From Flavobacterium caseinilyticum (GTDB taxonomy: Bacteria > Bacteroidota > Bacteroidia > Flavobacteriales > Flavobacteriaceae), in NCBI RefSeq assembly GCF_004349085.1, contig NZ_SMFM01000002.1:620001-684000 (forward strand): a stretch of DNA of 64,000 nt, given 5' to 3'. A program made the translations under genes and the position numbers. Of the stretch, positions 9,761-18,480 are shown piece after piece; the first letter of the stretch is position 1, and each line of letters begins with the position of its first letter. Below the pieces are notes generated by a model. It did not search any database and had not been told where the DNA came from. It saw only the letters and a list, made by a program, of their open reading frames with translations.

Positions 9761-9842
9761 GGAGCAATTTCCTGCTATCCGTTACAATCTTTATTGTTTA
9801 AAAAAAAAACAATAAAGGATTTTCACTTTTATCAGGGCTAGA
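9761..9842 (+). repeat. Intergenic hairpin family, copy A
   Basis: The copy begins GGAGCAATTTCCTGCTATCC and ends TATCAGGGCTAG. Its central stem AATC-TTTATTGTTT pairs with AAACAATAAAG-GATT, leaving one G unpaired on the 3' side. The outer segment CCTG pairs with CAGG, and AGC with GCT. It lies between the divergent phosphodiesterase and truA genes. Four other copies with different stem sequences occur in this window. Confidence 0.8.
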
Positions 9843-9943
9843 ATTTTGTGGTAAAAATAAACATTCACATTCCAAATAAAAAATCAATTTGAAACTTACC
9901 AAACTTTGCACCTGTGCGACTTCGTGGCAAAAAAATTAATAAG

Positions 9944-9951
9944 TATCTTTG
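9944..9951 (+). promoter_or_regulatory. -7 promoter element that fixes the truA start
   Basis: TATCTTTG matches TAnnTTTG. It lies inside the longest truA reading frame, so that frame's upstream start at 9914 would precede the promoter. Confidence 0.6.
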
Positions 9952-9970
9952 TGGCTTCAAAAAAATTTAC

Positions 9971-10711
9971 TTGAGATATTTCATCAAATTAGCATATAAC
10001 GGAACGCATTATCACGGCTGGCAATACCAACCCAATGCTGCTTCTGTTCAGGAAACGATGAACAAAGCGTTTTCGGTGGTGTTGAATACGACCATCAGTC
10101 TCATGGGAGCCGGAAGAACGGATACTGGTGTTCATGCCAAAGAGATGTACGCTCATTTTGATTTTGAAACCCCATTTGATATTCCAAGTTTAGTACACAA
10201 ACTCAACTCCTACTTGCCCAAAGACATTGTTATTTATGACATTATTCCGGTTCATGATGAAGCGCACTCTCGTTTTGACGCGACAAAAAGAACCTACGAA
10301 TACCACATCAATACGTTCAAAGATGTTTTTTCGCAAGAGCAAAGTTGGTATTTCCATCAAAAGTTAGATGTCGATTTAATGAATCAAGCGGCGCAAATAC
10401 TTTTCGATCAGACTGATTTTCAATGTTTTTCGAAAGTAAATACGGATGTGAATACTTTTGATTGTACAATTTTTGAAGCCTGTTGGAACCACGAAAATGG
10501 CAACCTGATTTTCACCATTTCGGCCAATCGTTTCTTACGGAATATGGTACGTGCCATTGTCGGAACATTAATCAATATAGGGTTACACAAGATTACACTG
10601 GCTGATTTTACTGCCATCATAGAAAGTAAAAACCGAGATAAAGCTGGTTTTTCGGTTCCGGCGCATGGTTTGTATTTAACCAAAATAGAGTACGATTACA
10701 TTACGCAATAG
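9971..10711 (+). CDS. truA: tRNA pseudouridine(38-40) synthase TruA
   Basis: TruA converts uridines 38-40 in the anticodon arm of many tRNAs to pseudouridine. The catalytic motif GAGRTDTGVHA is intact, and the conserved FLRNMVRAIVG follows in the C-terminal half. I place the start at the TTG at 9971, giving LRYFIKLAYNGT, and not at 9914. The extra 19 residues are unlike the family, and a TAnnTTTG promoter sits at 9944-9951. The stop codon lies within the end of a hairpin repeat (copy B), so the last codons may have been shaped by its arrival. The ABC exporter follows in the same direction. Confidence 0.93.
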   Translation: MRYFIKLAYNGTHYHGWQYQPNAASVQETMNKAFSVVLNTTISLMGAGRTDTGVHAKEMYAHFDFETPFDIPSLVHKLNSYLPKDIVIYDIIPVHDEAHSRFDATKRTYEYHINTFKDVFSQEQSWYFHQKLDVDLMNQAAQILFDQTDFQCFSKVNTDVNTFDCTIFEACWNHENGNLIFTISANRFLRNMVRAIVGTLINIGLHKITLADFTAIIESKNRDKAGFSVPAHGLYLTKIEYDYITQ

Positions 10712-10840
10712 CCCTGATTACTTCGCTAGACTTTTATTTTCATAGGAGTTCAGTGAATGTAAACATTTGAAGTGAAGATCCTTTTATGTTTTTGCTGCCA
10801 AAAACATAAAAAATTGCAACGAATAGCAGGACTAAGCTCC
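10709..10840 (-). repeat. Intergenic hairpin family, copy B, with nested module
   Basis: Read on the minus strand this begins GGAGCTTAGTCCTGCTATTC and ends AATCAGGGCTA, matching the ends of copies A, C and D. The central stem is TTTTTTATGTTTTT/AAAAACATAAAA with a GGCAGC loop. A 42-bp module occupies 10716-10757 near the 3' end of the element. The last three bases of the element are the truA stop codon. Confidence 0.8.
10716..10757 (-). repeat. 42-bp nested module, copy 1
   Basis: On the minus strand this reads from TTCACTGAACTCC to GCGAAGTAATC. It is a diverged copy of the module found twice, identically, in hairpin copy D at 46.5 kb. The ends TTCACT and AG(T/C)GAA form a short inverted repeat. 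Confidence 0.75.
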
Positions 10841-10868
10841 TGAAAACAGTCAGGATAAAATACACAAT

Positions 10869-12623
10869 ATGAAAGCAAAAGCATTTGATACCAGATTATT
10901 CAAACGAATATTAAAATTTACCAAACCCTATCAATGGCGTTTTAATGGTGTGATTATCTTCGCCATTTCGCTATCGGTATTTGCGGCATTACGACCGTAT
11001 TTATTAAAACAAACCGTTGATGGTTACATTGCAACGCAAGACAAGCAGGGATTATTGCTGTATGTAATCCTGATGGGAATCGTTCTTTTGTTTGAAGTGT
11101 TTTCTCAGTTTTACTTTGTGTATTGGGCAAATTGGCTCGGCCAGGATATTGTAAAAGACATTCGGACGAAACTATTTCAACACATTTTGAGTTTCCGAAT
11201 GAAATATTTTGACCACGTTCCTGTGGGCCAACTCGTGACTCGCTCGGTTTCAGATATTGAGTCCATCGCTCGAATTTTTAGTCAGGGATTATTCATGATT
11301 ATCAGTGATTTGATGAAAATGGTTGTGGTGCTGGCTTTTATGTTTTATATGAACTGGAAACTAACTTGGATTGTCATTGTGGCAATGCCAATTTTAGTCT
11401 TTGTGACCCGAATATTTCAAAAGAAAATGCAAGTCGCTTTTGAAGAAGTGCGCACTCAAATTGCCAATATGAACTCCTTTGTGCAGGAACGCGTAACGGG
11501 AATGAAGATTGTTCAACTCTTTAATCGTGAAAAAATTGAATACGAAAAATTCAAAAGTATCAATGATAAGCACAAAAAAGCCTGGATCAAAACCATTCTT
11601 TATAACTCCATCTTCTTCCCAATTGCAGATATTATTTCGTCTTTAACGCTTGGTTTCATTGTGTTGTATGGCGGAATCAAAATATTAAACGGAGATAACT
11701 TTACCACTTTTGGAGATTTATTTTCGTACACGATGTTCATCGGAATGTTATTCAATCCGTTGCGTCAAATTGCGGATAAATTCAATGAGATGCAACTGGG
11801 AATGATTGCGGCGAACCGTGTTTTTGATATCTTGGATACCGAAGATCAAATTCAGGATACAGGAATTATCGAAGCACCAATTTTTAAGGGAGATATAGAA
11901 TTTAAAAAAGTCCGTTTTGGGTATATTCCGGATGAAGAAGTGATAAAAGGAATTGATTTGGAGGTGACTGCTGGTCAGACAATTGCAATTGTTGGTTCTA
12001 CAGGCGCAGGAAAATCGACGATTATCAATCTACTGAATCGTTTTTACGAAATCAACAGTGGTTCTATTTACATCGATAATCACAATATTGAGAATTACAC
12101 CTTGGGCTCTTTGCGTCAACAAATTGCAGTTGTATTGCAGGATGTTTTCCTTTTTGCCGATACGATTTTCAATAATATCACCTTGAATAATCCTGAAACA
12201 AGTCGGGAACAAGTTTTAGCTGCAGCCAAAAAAATCGGCGTACATGAATTCATCATGAGTTTACCGGATAATTATGACTTTGATGTGAAGGAACGTGGCG
12301 TTATGCTTTCGTCAGGTCAGCGCCAACTGATTGCTTTCTTGAGAGCGTATGTGAGCAATCCAAGTATTTTGATTTTGGACGAGGCAACGTCTTCGATCGA
12401 TACCTACTCGGAAGAATTGATTCAGCGTGCTACGGAAACAATTACCAAAGGCCGAACTTCAATTGTGATTGCGCATCGTTTGGCAACGATTGTCAATGCT
12501 GATAAAATTGTAGTGATGGACAAAGGACTTATTGTAGAACAAGGAACACATCAGGAATTAATCAACCGCGACAATGGGTATTACAGAAATTTATATGATT
12601 CCCAGTTTTCGGTAGCGAATTAG
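10869..12623 (+). CDS. ABC exporter, fused permease and ATPase (MsbA-like half transporter)
   Basis: This 584-residue type IV ABC exporter half-transporter probably works as a homodimer in the inner membrane. Residues 1 to about 320 hold six transmembrane helices and the typical ABC membrane-domain motif MKYFDHVPVGQLVTRSVSD. The nucleotide-binding domain has Walker A GSTGAGKST, signature LSSGQRQL, Walker B ILILDEATSS and the switch histidine in IAHRLAT. The signature reads LSSGQ where LSGGQ is commonest. The substrate is unknown; lipid or drug export is usual for this group. It follows truA after hairpin repeat copy B. Confidence 0.92.
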   Translation: MKAKAFDTRLFKRILKFTKPYQWRFNGVIIFAISLSVFAALRPYLLKQTVDGYIATQDKQGLLLYVILMGIVLLFEVFSQFYFVYWANWLGQDIVKDIRTKLFQHILSFRMKYFDHVPVGQLVTRSVSDIESIARIFSQGLFMIISDLMKMVVVLAFMFYMNWKLTWIVIVAMPILVFVTRIFQKKMQVAFEEVRTQIANMNSFVQERVTGMKIVQLFNREKIEYEKFKSINDKHKKAWIKTILYNSIFFPIADIISSLTLGFIVLYGGIKILNGDNFTTFGDLFSYTMFIGMLFNPLRQIADKFNEMQLGMIAANRVFDILDTEDQIQDTGIIEAPIFKGDIEFKKVRFGYIPDEEVIKGIDLEVTAGQTIAIVGSTGAGKSTIINLLNRFYEINSGSIYIDNHNIENYTLGSLRQQIAVVLQDVFLFADTIFNNITLNNPETSREQVLAAAKKIGVHEFIMSLPDNYDFDVKERGVMLSSGQRQLIAFLRAYVSNPSILILDEATSSIDTYSEELIQRATETITKGRTSIVIAHRLATIVNADKIVVMDKGLIVEQGTHQELINRDNGYYRNLYDSQFSVAN

Positions 12624-12708
12624 TTTTTTTGCTGAAAAGCAACAGAGGGACAAAGAATAAAGAATAAAAGATAAAGCCTCAAAAGTTTTAAATTAAAAAA
12701 TCAGCGTA

Positions 12709-12823
12709 AATCCGTTGAATCCGTGTCAGCTGTCTGCCATTTTTTTAACAATGAGACTTAGAGAGAAAGAGAAGAATCCGTTGAATCTGTTTCCCATCTT
12801 TTCAACAATGAGAATAAAAGAAT
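12709..12823 (+). repeat. Two diverged tandem copies of a roughly 55-base intergenic sequence
   Basis: The first copy begins AATCCGTTGAATCCGTG near 12711 and contains TTAACAATGAGACTTAGAG. The second begins AATCCGTTGAATCTGT near 12776 and contains TCAACAATGAGAATAAAAG. A third fragment, TTTTAACAATGAGATTAAGA, occurs near 52917. The rest of the 445-base gap between the exporter and lpd holds no convincing gene. Confidence 0.55.
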
Positions 12824-13008
12824 TAAGAGTAAAAATTAATTTAATTTGTGTGCTTTAAATTTCACTTTACTTTTTGTAGAGATGCAGCAGTTAAAAAACA
12901 GAGGTGTTTTTTTGAAAATTGGTTAGTTTGCGACTTTATTACTTTGAAACTTTCTCAAAACAGAATAAATCATTAAATTCGCCCATTCAATTAAATACAA
13001 AAAAAACA

Positions 13009-13068
13009 TAAAATGAAATGAGTTTTTACAAATTCATTTTGTACAAATAACAAATAAACAAGCATAAA
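13009..13068 (+). promoter_or_regulatory. Leader of lpd with inverted and direct repeats
   Basis: CATAAAATGAAAT occurs at about 13009 and again across the lpd start at about 13064. AAAATGAA is also inverted as TTCATTTT near 13031-13040. The upstream ATG is followed at once by AAA TGA, a three-codon dead end. This could be a chance product of AT-rich sequence or a small control element. Confidence 0.3.
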
Positions 13069-14457
13069 ATGAAATACGATATTATAGTTTTAGGAAGTGG
13101 TCCAGGAGGTTATGTTACAGCGATTAGAGCATCACAATTAGGCTTTAAAGTAGCCGTAATAGAAAAAGAAAGCTTAGGCGGTGTATGTTTGAACTGGGGT
13201 TGTATCCCAACAAAAGCGTTACTAAAATCAGCGCAGGTTTTTGATTATTTAAAACATGCTTCGGATTATGGACTGACTGTTTCATCATTTGACAAAGACT
13301 TCTCCGCTGTTGTACAGCGCAGCCGTTCTGTAGCGGACGGAATGAGCAAAGGGGTTCAATTCTTGATGAAAAAAAACAAAATTGACGTGATTGATGGTTT
13401 TGGAAAACTAAAACCAGGAAAGAAGGTTGATGTTACTGACAAAGAAAATAAAGTTACTGAATACAGTGCAGATCATATCATCATTGCCACTGGAGCACGC
13501 TCCCGTGAGCTGCCAAACTTGCCTCAAGATGGTGTAAAAGTGATTGGATATAGACTGGCAATGACATTAGCAACACAACCTAAATCAATGATAATTGTTG
13601 GTTCTGGAGCTATTGGGATTGAATTTGCACACTTTTACAACTCCATGGGAACTGAAGTTACCATCGTAGAATTTATGCCAAATGTAGTTCCTGTTGAAGA
13701 CGAAGATATTTCAAAACAAATGGAACGTTCTTTGAAAAAAGCAGGTATCAAGATTATGACCAACTCTTCAGTAGAAAGAATAGATACTTCTGGAGCAGGT
13801 GTTAAAGCATTTGTCAAAACAACAAAAGGAGAAGAAGTTTTGGAAGCGGAGATTTTACTTTCAGCGGTTGGAATCAAAACCAATATTGAAAATATAGGAC
13901 TAGAAGAAGTAGGAATTGCTACCGATAAAGATAAAATTTTGGTAAATGCTTACAATCAAACTAACATTCCGGGTTATTACGCCATTGGCGATGTTACGCC
14001 AGGACAAGCATTAGCTCACGTAGCTTCGGCGGAAGGAATCAACTGTGTGGAGAAAATTGCAGGACTTCACGTAGATCCTATAGATTACGGAAACGTACCG
14101 GGTTGTACTTATGCAACTCCAGAAATTGCTTCTGTAGGATTGACTGAAAAGCAAGCTAAAGAAAAAGGATACGAATTGAAAATCGGTAAATTCCCCTTCT
14201 CAGCTTCAGGAAAAGCAAAAGCATCTGGAACACCGGATGGTTTTGTAAAAGTAATTTTTGATGCTAAATACGGAGAATGGTTAGGATGTCACATGATCGG
14301 AGCCGGAGTTACTGATATGATTGCTGAGGCAGTTGTAGCACGTAAACTGGAAACTACAGGACACGAAATCCTGAAATCAATTCACCCACACCCAACGATG
14401 AGCGAAGCCGTTATGGAAGCGGTTGCGGATGCATATGGCGAGGTAATACACTTGTAA
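13069..14457 (+). CDS. lpdA: Dihydrolipoyl dehydrogenase (E3)
   Basis: This 462-residue flavoprotein disulfide reductase reoxidises dihydrolipoamide in 2-oxoacid dehydrogenase complexes, passing electrons to NAD. The FAD-binding GSGPGGY is near residue 9, and the redox-active disulfide motif is GGVCLNWGCIPTKAL. The NAD-binding GSGAIGIEFA is near residue 180, and the catalytic HPHPTMSE is near the C-terminus. The length is normal. No E1 or E2 gene is adjacent, so it stands alone. It is followed by a perfect palindrome and a terminator. Confidence 0.95.
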   Translation: MKYDIIVLGSGPGGYVTAIRASQLGFKVAVIEKESLGGVCLNWGCIPTKALLKSAQVFDYLKHASDYGLTVSSFDKDFSAVVQRSRSVADGMSKGVQFLMKKNKIDVIDGFGKLKPGKKVDVTDKENKVTEYSADHIIIATGARSRELPNLPQDGVKVIGYRLAMTLATQPKSMIIVGSGAIGIEFAHFYNSMGTEVTIVEFMPNVVPVEDEDISKQMERSLKKAGIKIMTNSSVERIDTSGAGVKAFVKTTKGEEVLEAEILLSAVGIKTNIENIGLEEVGIATDKDKILVNAYNQTNIPGYYAIGDVTPGQALAHVASAEGINCVEKIAGLHVDPIDYGNVPGCTYATPEIASVGLTEKQAKEKGYELKIGKFPFSASGKAKASGTPDGFVKVIFDAKYGEWLGCHMIGAGVTDMIAEAVVARKLETTGHEILKSIHPHPTMSEAVMEAVADAYGEVIHL

Positions 14458-14465
14458 ATTTAACG

Positions 14466-14493
14466 GTAGAGACGCACTGCAGTGCGTCTCTAC
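14466..14493. repeat. 28-bp perfect palindrome
   Basis: The half-site GTAGAGACGCACTG is followed directly by its exact reverse complement, giving a loop-free palindrome centred on CTGCAG. It lies 8 bases after the lpd stop and just before a conventional terminator. Its GC content is far above the surroundings. It resembles the REP-like palindromes found between genes in Bacteroidota. Confidence 0.8.
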
Positions 14494-14503
14494 AGAATAA
14501 TAT

Positions 14504-14537
14504 AAATCCGATTTGTGAAAGCAAATCGGATTTTTTT
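14504..14537 (+). terminator. Terminator after lpd (CCGATTTG family, copy 1)
   Basis: AAATCCGATTTG and CAAATCGGATTT pair around TGAAAG, followed by a T run. Two close relatives end the next two transcription units. Confidence 0.9.
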
Positions 14538-14796
14538 ATGGGCTTAGTCAAGATTCACCGCCTTTAAAACTATAATCTTCAACTTCACTCCAATAAAAAA
14601 GCAAATTGCGCTGCTTCAACTGCCTTATCCTCTTGACCATAAATTAGTTTGTAACTAATTTAACTAAGAATTATGAAACTTTTACACAGAATTACGTAAC
14701 AAAAATTTTACTCTGTTTTGCGAAATTTGAATTAATAAAAATAGTTACAGTAAACAGAATCAATTTTCTTTTTATAATTATTTAAATATATGTCTT

Positions 14797-15582
14797 ATGA
14801 AAAATATGTATCTAAATACCGGAACAATAAATGAAGTTTTTAGTGGACTGGAAACTTCTTTTAATGGCGTTTTAAATTCAAGTGATAACGAATTTAAACT
14901 AGCGCTAAATACCGATTTGATTAAGGCAAATATTGAAGCGGTAACCTTTATAAACGGTATTACTTCTATTCAGGTAAACCTGATGTTTTCTGATGATGTA
15001 ACACTAAGTATGGAATCTTTAAGCGCAACGTCAATTGTATTTGCGTATTGTACTGAGGGATCTTTTAAACACAGCTTTGGCATATCTGGACACCAATCAA
15101 CCCTCAGAAAACATCTTTCAACTGTTGTAACCAGCAAAAGAAGTATAAATACCATATTACATTTTAAAAAAGATACGGCCGTTCAATTTTCGATTATAAA
15201 AGTCGAAACTGCAAACTTATCAAATACTATTAATGATCCTTTAATTTCGAATTTAAAGAAAACCTTTTTAGACAAACAACCAAATTATAGCTATCAAGGC
15301 ATTCAAAATATGAGAATCGCAGAAAAGCTCCAGCAGCTTATTGCTGTTAGCGAGCACGGAATGGTTGGGCATATCATGAAAAAAGAGATTATTCAATCCA
15401 TTATAGCTATGGAGGTTGATGACAATACGGATACTATTATTAGAATGTCACGTGCAATCAAACGTTCGACTTTACATAAAATCAATGAATTAAAAAAGAT
15501 ATCCGGTTTGATTAAACAGTATACTTTTGACGCTGTATACAGCAAAGTTATTAATTCAAAAAACAGAATTTTCATCAAGTAA
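14797..15582 (+). CDS. AraC-like protein lacking the helix-turn-helix domain
   Basis: This 261-residue protein resembles the N-terminal and linker part of a group of Flavobacterium AraC-type regulators of about 330 residues. The clearest marks are FAYCTEGSFKHSFGI near residue 87 and IAEKLQQLIAVSEHG near residue 171. Family members continue after the helix ending ELKKISGLIKQY with two helix-turn-helix units. Here the protein ends about 20 residues later, and I find no such domain in any forward frame before the terminator at 15681. It could be a truncated relic or a true regulator without DNA binding. The family assignment is from memory of the motif pattern and is moderate. Confidence 0.6.
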   Translation: MKNMYLNTGTINEVFSGLETSFNGVLNSSDNEFKLALNTDLIKANIEAVTFINGITSIQVNLMFSDDVTLSMESLSATSIVFAYCTEGSFKHSFGISGHQSTLRKHLSTVVTSKRSINTILHFKKDTAVQFSIIKVETANLSNTINDPLISNLKKTFLDKQPNYSYQGIQNMRIAEKLQQLIAVSEHGMVGHIMKKEIIQSIIAMEVDDNTDTIIRMSRAIKRSTLHKINELKKISGLIKQYTFDAVYSKVINSKNRIFIK

Positions 15583-15680
15583 TTGTTCGCAAAATCTTTT
15601 TATCAAACTTCAAAACTCTTGAAACCAGTTACCATTTCAAAAAAAAATTTAATAATTCATTTTTGATATTGTAAATATTT

Positions 15681-15713
15681 AATCCGATTGACGAAAGCAA
15701 ATCGGATTTTTTT
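15681..15713 (+). terminator. Terminator after the AraC-like gene (CCGATTTG family, copy 2)
   Basis: AATCCGATT and AATCGGATT pair around GACGAAAGCA, followed by a T run. The loop and stem are nearly the same as in the terminator after lpd. Confidence 0.85.
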
Positions 15714-15810
15714 ATAACACCAATTACAACACAAATCATCCATTTTGTGCGAATTTAACATATTAACATTTATTTAGACAGCAGGGTTATGAAGCTATTC
15801 AATTCTGCTC

Positions 15811-15818
15811 TATATTTG
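15811..15818 (+). promoter_or_regulatory. -7 promoter element of the cysteine operon, followed by a leader hairpin
   Basis: TATATTTG matches TAnnTTTG, 48 bases before the ATG. The leader that follows contains ACGAG-N8-CTCGT at 15823-15840, a short hairpin near the predicted 5' end of the transcript. Confidence 0.55.
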
Positions 15819-15866
15819 TATAACGAGCCATTTTACTCGTATAATTCTGATTTTATTCCTTTATAA

Positions 15867-16703
15867 ATGAACACTGCAACCAACCATTTTTCGAATACAC
15901 TGCATGAAAGCCAAAATAAAAATTGGGTAAGAGCCATCGATTCTTCTAAGATTATTACTTGGATTGATGATTTATTCAAAATATTATTCCCCGAAAAAGC
16001 TCTGGAAACCATCCAGATAGAAATGCTCTTGGACCAAAATAAAGCCGATTTTATCACGATTTTATCTGAAATTGTAAAAGACAAAACGTCCAATGAAATT
16101 CTGGATGACGCCGAAGCTTTTTATACCGGACTTCCGGAATTGTACAATTCGATGCAAAAAGATGCACAAGCCATTCTGGATACGGATCCCGCTGCTGATT
16201 GTATCGAGGAAATCATCAACTCCTATCCCGGTTTTTTTGCCATTGAGGTCTACCGTATTGCTAATGCGATTGCTACCCGAACCGCTTGTCTGCTGCCGCG
16301 AATTCTAACCGAATATGCACACAGCAAAACAGGAATCGACATTCACCCCAGCGCTACTATTGACGTTCCTTTTATGATTGATCATGGAACCGGAATTGTC
16401 ATTGGCGAAACCACAATCATAGGGAAATATGTCAGTATCTATCAAGGAGTGACTTTGGGAGCGTTGCAAGTTGAGAAAAGCATGCAGGAAAAAAAACGAC
16501 ATCCTACCGTAGAAGATCATGTTATTATTTATGCCAATGCCACTATTTTAGGCGGAAGCACCATCATAGGAAATCACAGTATTGTAGGTGGAAACACGTT
16601 TATTACCAAGAGTGTAAATCCCTATTCGTTTGTTATGCAATCCAATAAAAACACGGTTTTGAACCAGCAGGAAATAAAAGATATTAATTTTTTCTCTATA
16701 TAA
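15867..16703 (+). CDS. Serine O-acetyltransferase
   Basis: This 278-residue enzyme makes O-acetylserine from serine and acetyl-CoA, the first step of cysteine synthesis. An N-terminal helical domain of about 160 residues is followed by a left-handed hexapeptide-repeat helix. That region carries the family motifs [24 protein letters not shown] and YQGVTLGAL. The C-terminus does not end in the usual short CysK-binding tail with a final isoleucine preceded by acidic residues, but it does end in FFSI. Only 5 bases separate it from cysM, so the two form an operon covering both steps of the pathway. Confidence 0.92.
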   Translation: MNTATNHFSNTLHESQNKNWVRAIDSSKIITWIDDLFKILFPEKALETIQIEMLLDQNKADFITILSEIVKDKTSNEILDDAEAFYTGLPELYNSMQKDAQAILDTDPAADCIEEIINSYPGFFAIEVYRIANAIATRTACLLPRILTEYAHSKTGIDIHPSATIDVPFMIDHGTGIVIGETTIIGKYVSIYQGVTLGALQVEKSMQEKKRHPTVEDHVIIYANATILGGSTIIGNHSIVGGNTFITKSVNPYSFVMQSNKNTVLNQQEIKDINFFSI

Positions 16704-16708
16704 ATATT

Positions 16709-17623
16709 ATGAAATACAATAACATACTCGAAACAATAGGCAATACGCCACACGTAAAAATCAATCGTTTATTTGGTGCCAACCGCAATGTCTGGATCAA
16801 ACTGGAACGCGCCAATCCTGGTGCCAGCATCAAGGACAGAATCGCTCTTGCGATGATTGAAGATGCCGAAACTAAAGGATTTTTAAAAGCAGGAGGCACC
16901 ATCATTGAAGCCACTTCCGGAAATACAGGAATTGGGCTCGCTATGGTTGCGGCCGTAAAAGGCTATAAATTAATATTGGTGATGCCAGAATCGATGTCTA
17001 TAGAAAGACGCCGACTCATGAGCCTGTATGGTGCCGAATTTGTCTTGACGCCCCGCGAAAAAGGAATGAAAGGCGCACTGGAAAAAGCACAAGAATTAGT
17101 TTCCGAAATGCCAAATGCCTGGTCACCGCTTCAATTTGACAATCCTGCTAATATTGAAATTCATAAAACAACCACCGCTCAGGAAATCATAAAAGCGTTC
17201 CCAGACGGATTGGACTATATGATAACCGGCGTAGGTACCGGCGGCCACATCACGGGCTGTGCCGAAATATTGAAACAACATTTCCCTAACCTGAAAGTAT
17301 ACGCTGTAGAACCAGAAGCTTCACCCGTTATCAGCGGCGGCACAGCTGCTCCCCACCCTATTCAAGGGATTGGAGCAGGATTTATCCCCACAAACTTACA
17401 TACTGATTTATTGGATGGAACTATCCAAGTAAGCAAAGACGAAGCATTTACCTATACTCAAAGAGCCGCCAAAGAAGAAGGCATGTTCATAGGAATTTCC
17501 TCGGGAGCATCGCTCGCTGCCGTGGCCAAAAAACTTTCAGAAATCCCTGAAAACGCTAAAGTCCTCACTTTTTGTTACGATACCGGCGAACATTATTTAA
17601 GCATCGAAGGCTTATTTGTATAA
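16709..17623 (+). CDS. cysM: Cysteine synthase (CysM/CysK family, PLP enzyme)
   Basis: This 304-residue fold-type II pyridoxal-phosphate enzyme joins O-acetylserine with sulfide to make cysteine. The PLP lysine is in [12 protein letters not shown] near residue 41, the substrate loop is [12 protein letters not shown] near residue 70, and the phosphate-binding loop is GVGTGGH near residue 174. It follows the serine acetyltransferase by 5 bases. The length and the absence of the usual CysK C-terminal extension favour the CysM type, but CysK cannot be excluded by eye. Confidence 0.92.
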   Translation: MKYNNILETIGNTPHVKINRLFGANRNVWIKLERANPGASIKDRIALAMIEDAETKGFLKAGGTIIEATSGNTGIGLAMVAAVKGYKLILVMPESMSIERRRLMSLYGAEFVLTPREKGMKGALEKAQELVSEMPNAWSPLQFDNPANIEIHKTTTAQEIIKAFPDGLDYMITGVGTGGHITGCAEILKQHFPNLKVYAVEPEASPVISGGTAAPHPIQGIGAGFIPTNLHTDLLDGTIQVSKDEAFTYTQRAAKEEGMFIGISSGASLAAVAKKLSEIPENAKVLTFCYDTGEHYLSIEGLFV

Positions 17624-17647
17624 ACGGAAATCTCCTTTTAATACGAG

Positions 17648-17677
17648 CCGATTTGTGAAAACAAGTCGGTTTTTTTT
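17648..17677 (+). terminator. Terminator after the cysteine operon (CCGATTTG family, copy 3)
   Basis: CCGATTTGT and ACAAGTCGG pair around GAAA with one U-G pair, followed by eight T. It is related in sequence to the terminators at 14504 and 15681. Confidence 0.85.
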
Positions 17678-17753
17678 ATGACACATATTTTTATTTTGGA
17701 CGTGTCCTTGTTACATTGCTATTGTGTAGATTACTTTATTTAGTACCGCAACA

Positions 17754-17826
17754 AGGTCAGGCTGTACGTTGTAATCTTTTATTACGCTACGCTTCATAAA
17801 AGGATTTTCACTGCCATCCTTCACGC
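17754..17826 (+). repeat. Intergenic hairpin family, variant copy E
   Basis: The segment CGTTGTAATCTTTTAT and its partner ATAAAAGGATTTTCACTGCC match the core of copies A to D, including the unpaired G. The outer arms differ: AGGTCAGGCTGTA on the left and CATCCTTCACGC on the right. It lies in the long gap between cysM and the MscS gene. The rest of that gap (17830-18480) holds no gene I can support; a minus-strand frame at 17911-18243 has no family features. Confidence 0.65.
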
Positions 17827-18480
17827 AAAACCGACTAATTACATGCTTTTGCAGTTATTAGAACCATCCCACAAATACCAAAGCTCTTTTAATAATTTGT
17901 AACTTATTATTTATATATTTGGGAAACATAAAACGAAACTAAGCTTTGCCAATCGCTTTTTTACTAGATTGACTGTAGTTTTTTTTTTGAAGTAAATCAG
18001 CGTTACTTGTAAATAATTAAGAACACCCGACCACGCTGATATAGCATCACCGTTAGCGCAGTTTTGAAAACTGTGCCCACAATAATGAGAAACTAAGAGC
18101 CAATAATATAAATAACAAAGTATAAAGCCACAACAACCGAAGAAGCTTATTTCATAATGATTAACACCATTCGCTGGATTTATGCTTGTATCCGATTTAA
18201 TCAAAAAAATATTAGTATTCAATTGGTACATAGTGGAGAACAAAAGGGCTTAGAAATCTAATATTATTGTATTATGTTCATCCATAACCATTTATACAGA
18301 AAGCAGTAAATGGTTTTATATTATGCGATCTAATGCGTGACTTTAAAAAATATAAATCAGTTTTATAATAGTTGCGAATTGTAGCGGGCACAGTTTGCGA
18401 AATAGTGTTAAAGATTATCTATAAATACAAGCTTCTGCTTTTTTTAAAACCGATTATTAATATATCTACTTAAAAAAAAT

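Noticed and set aside
13011..13040. Inverted repeat before lpd as a firm operator
   Set aside because: The repeat is made of simple A/T words that recur by chance here; kept only as a low-confidence leader feature.
14466..14493. 28-bp palindrome as the lpd terminator
   Set aside because: It has no loop and no T run; a normal terminator lies 11 bases further on.
17911..18243. A 110-residue minus-strand frame in the cysM/MscS gap
   Set aside because: It has no family pattern, no promoter element at a suitable place and an improbable composition with many Cys and Tyr. It looks like chance opening of an AT-rich region.
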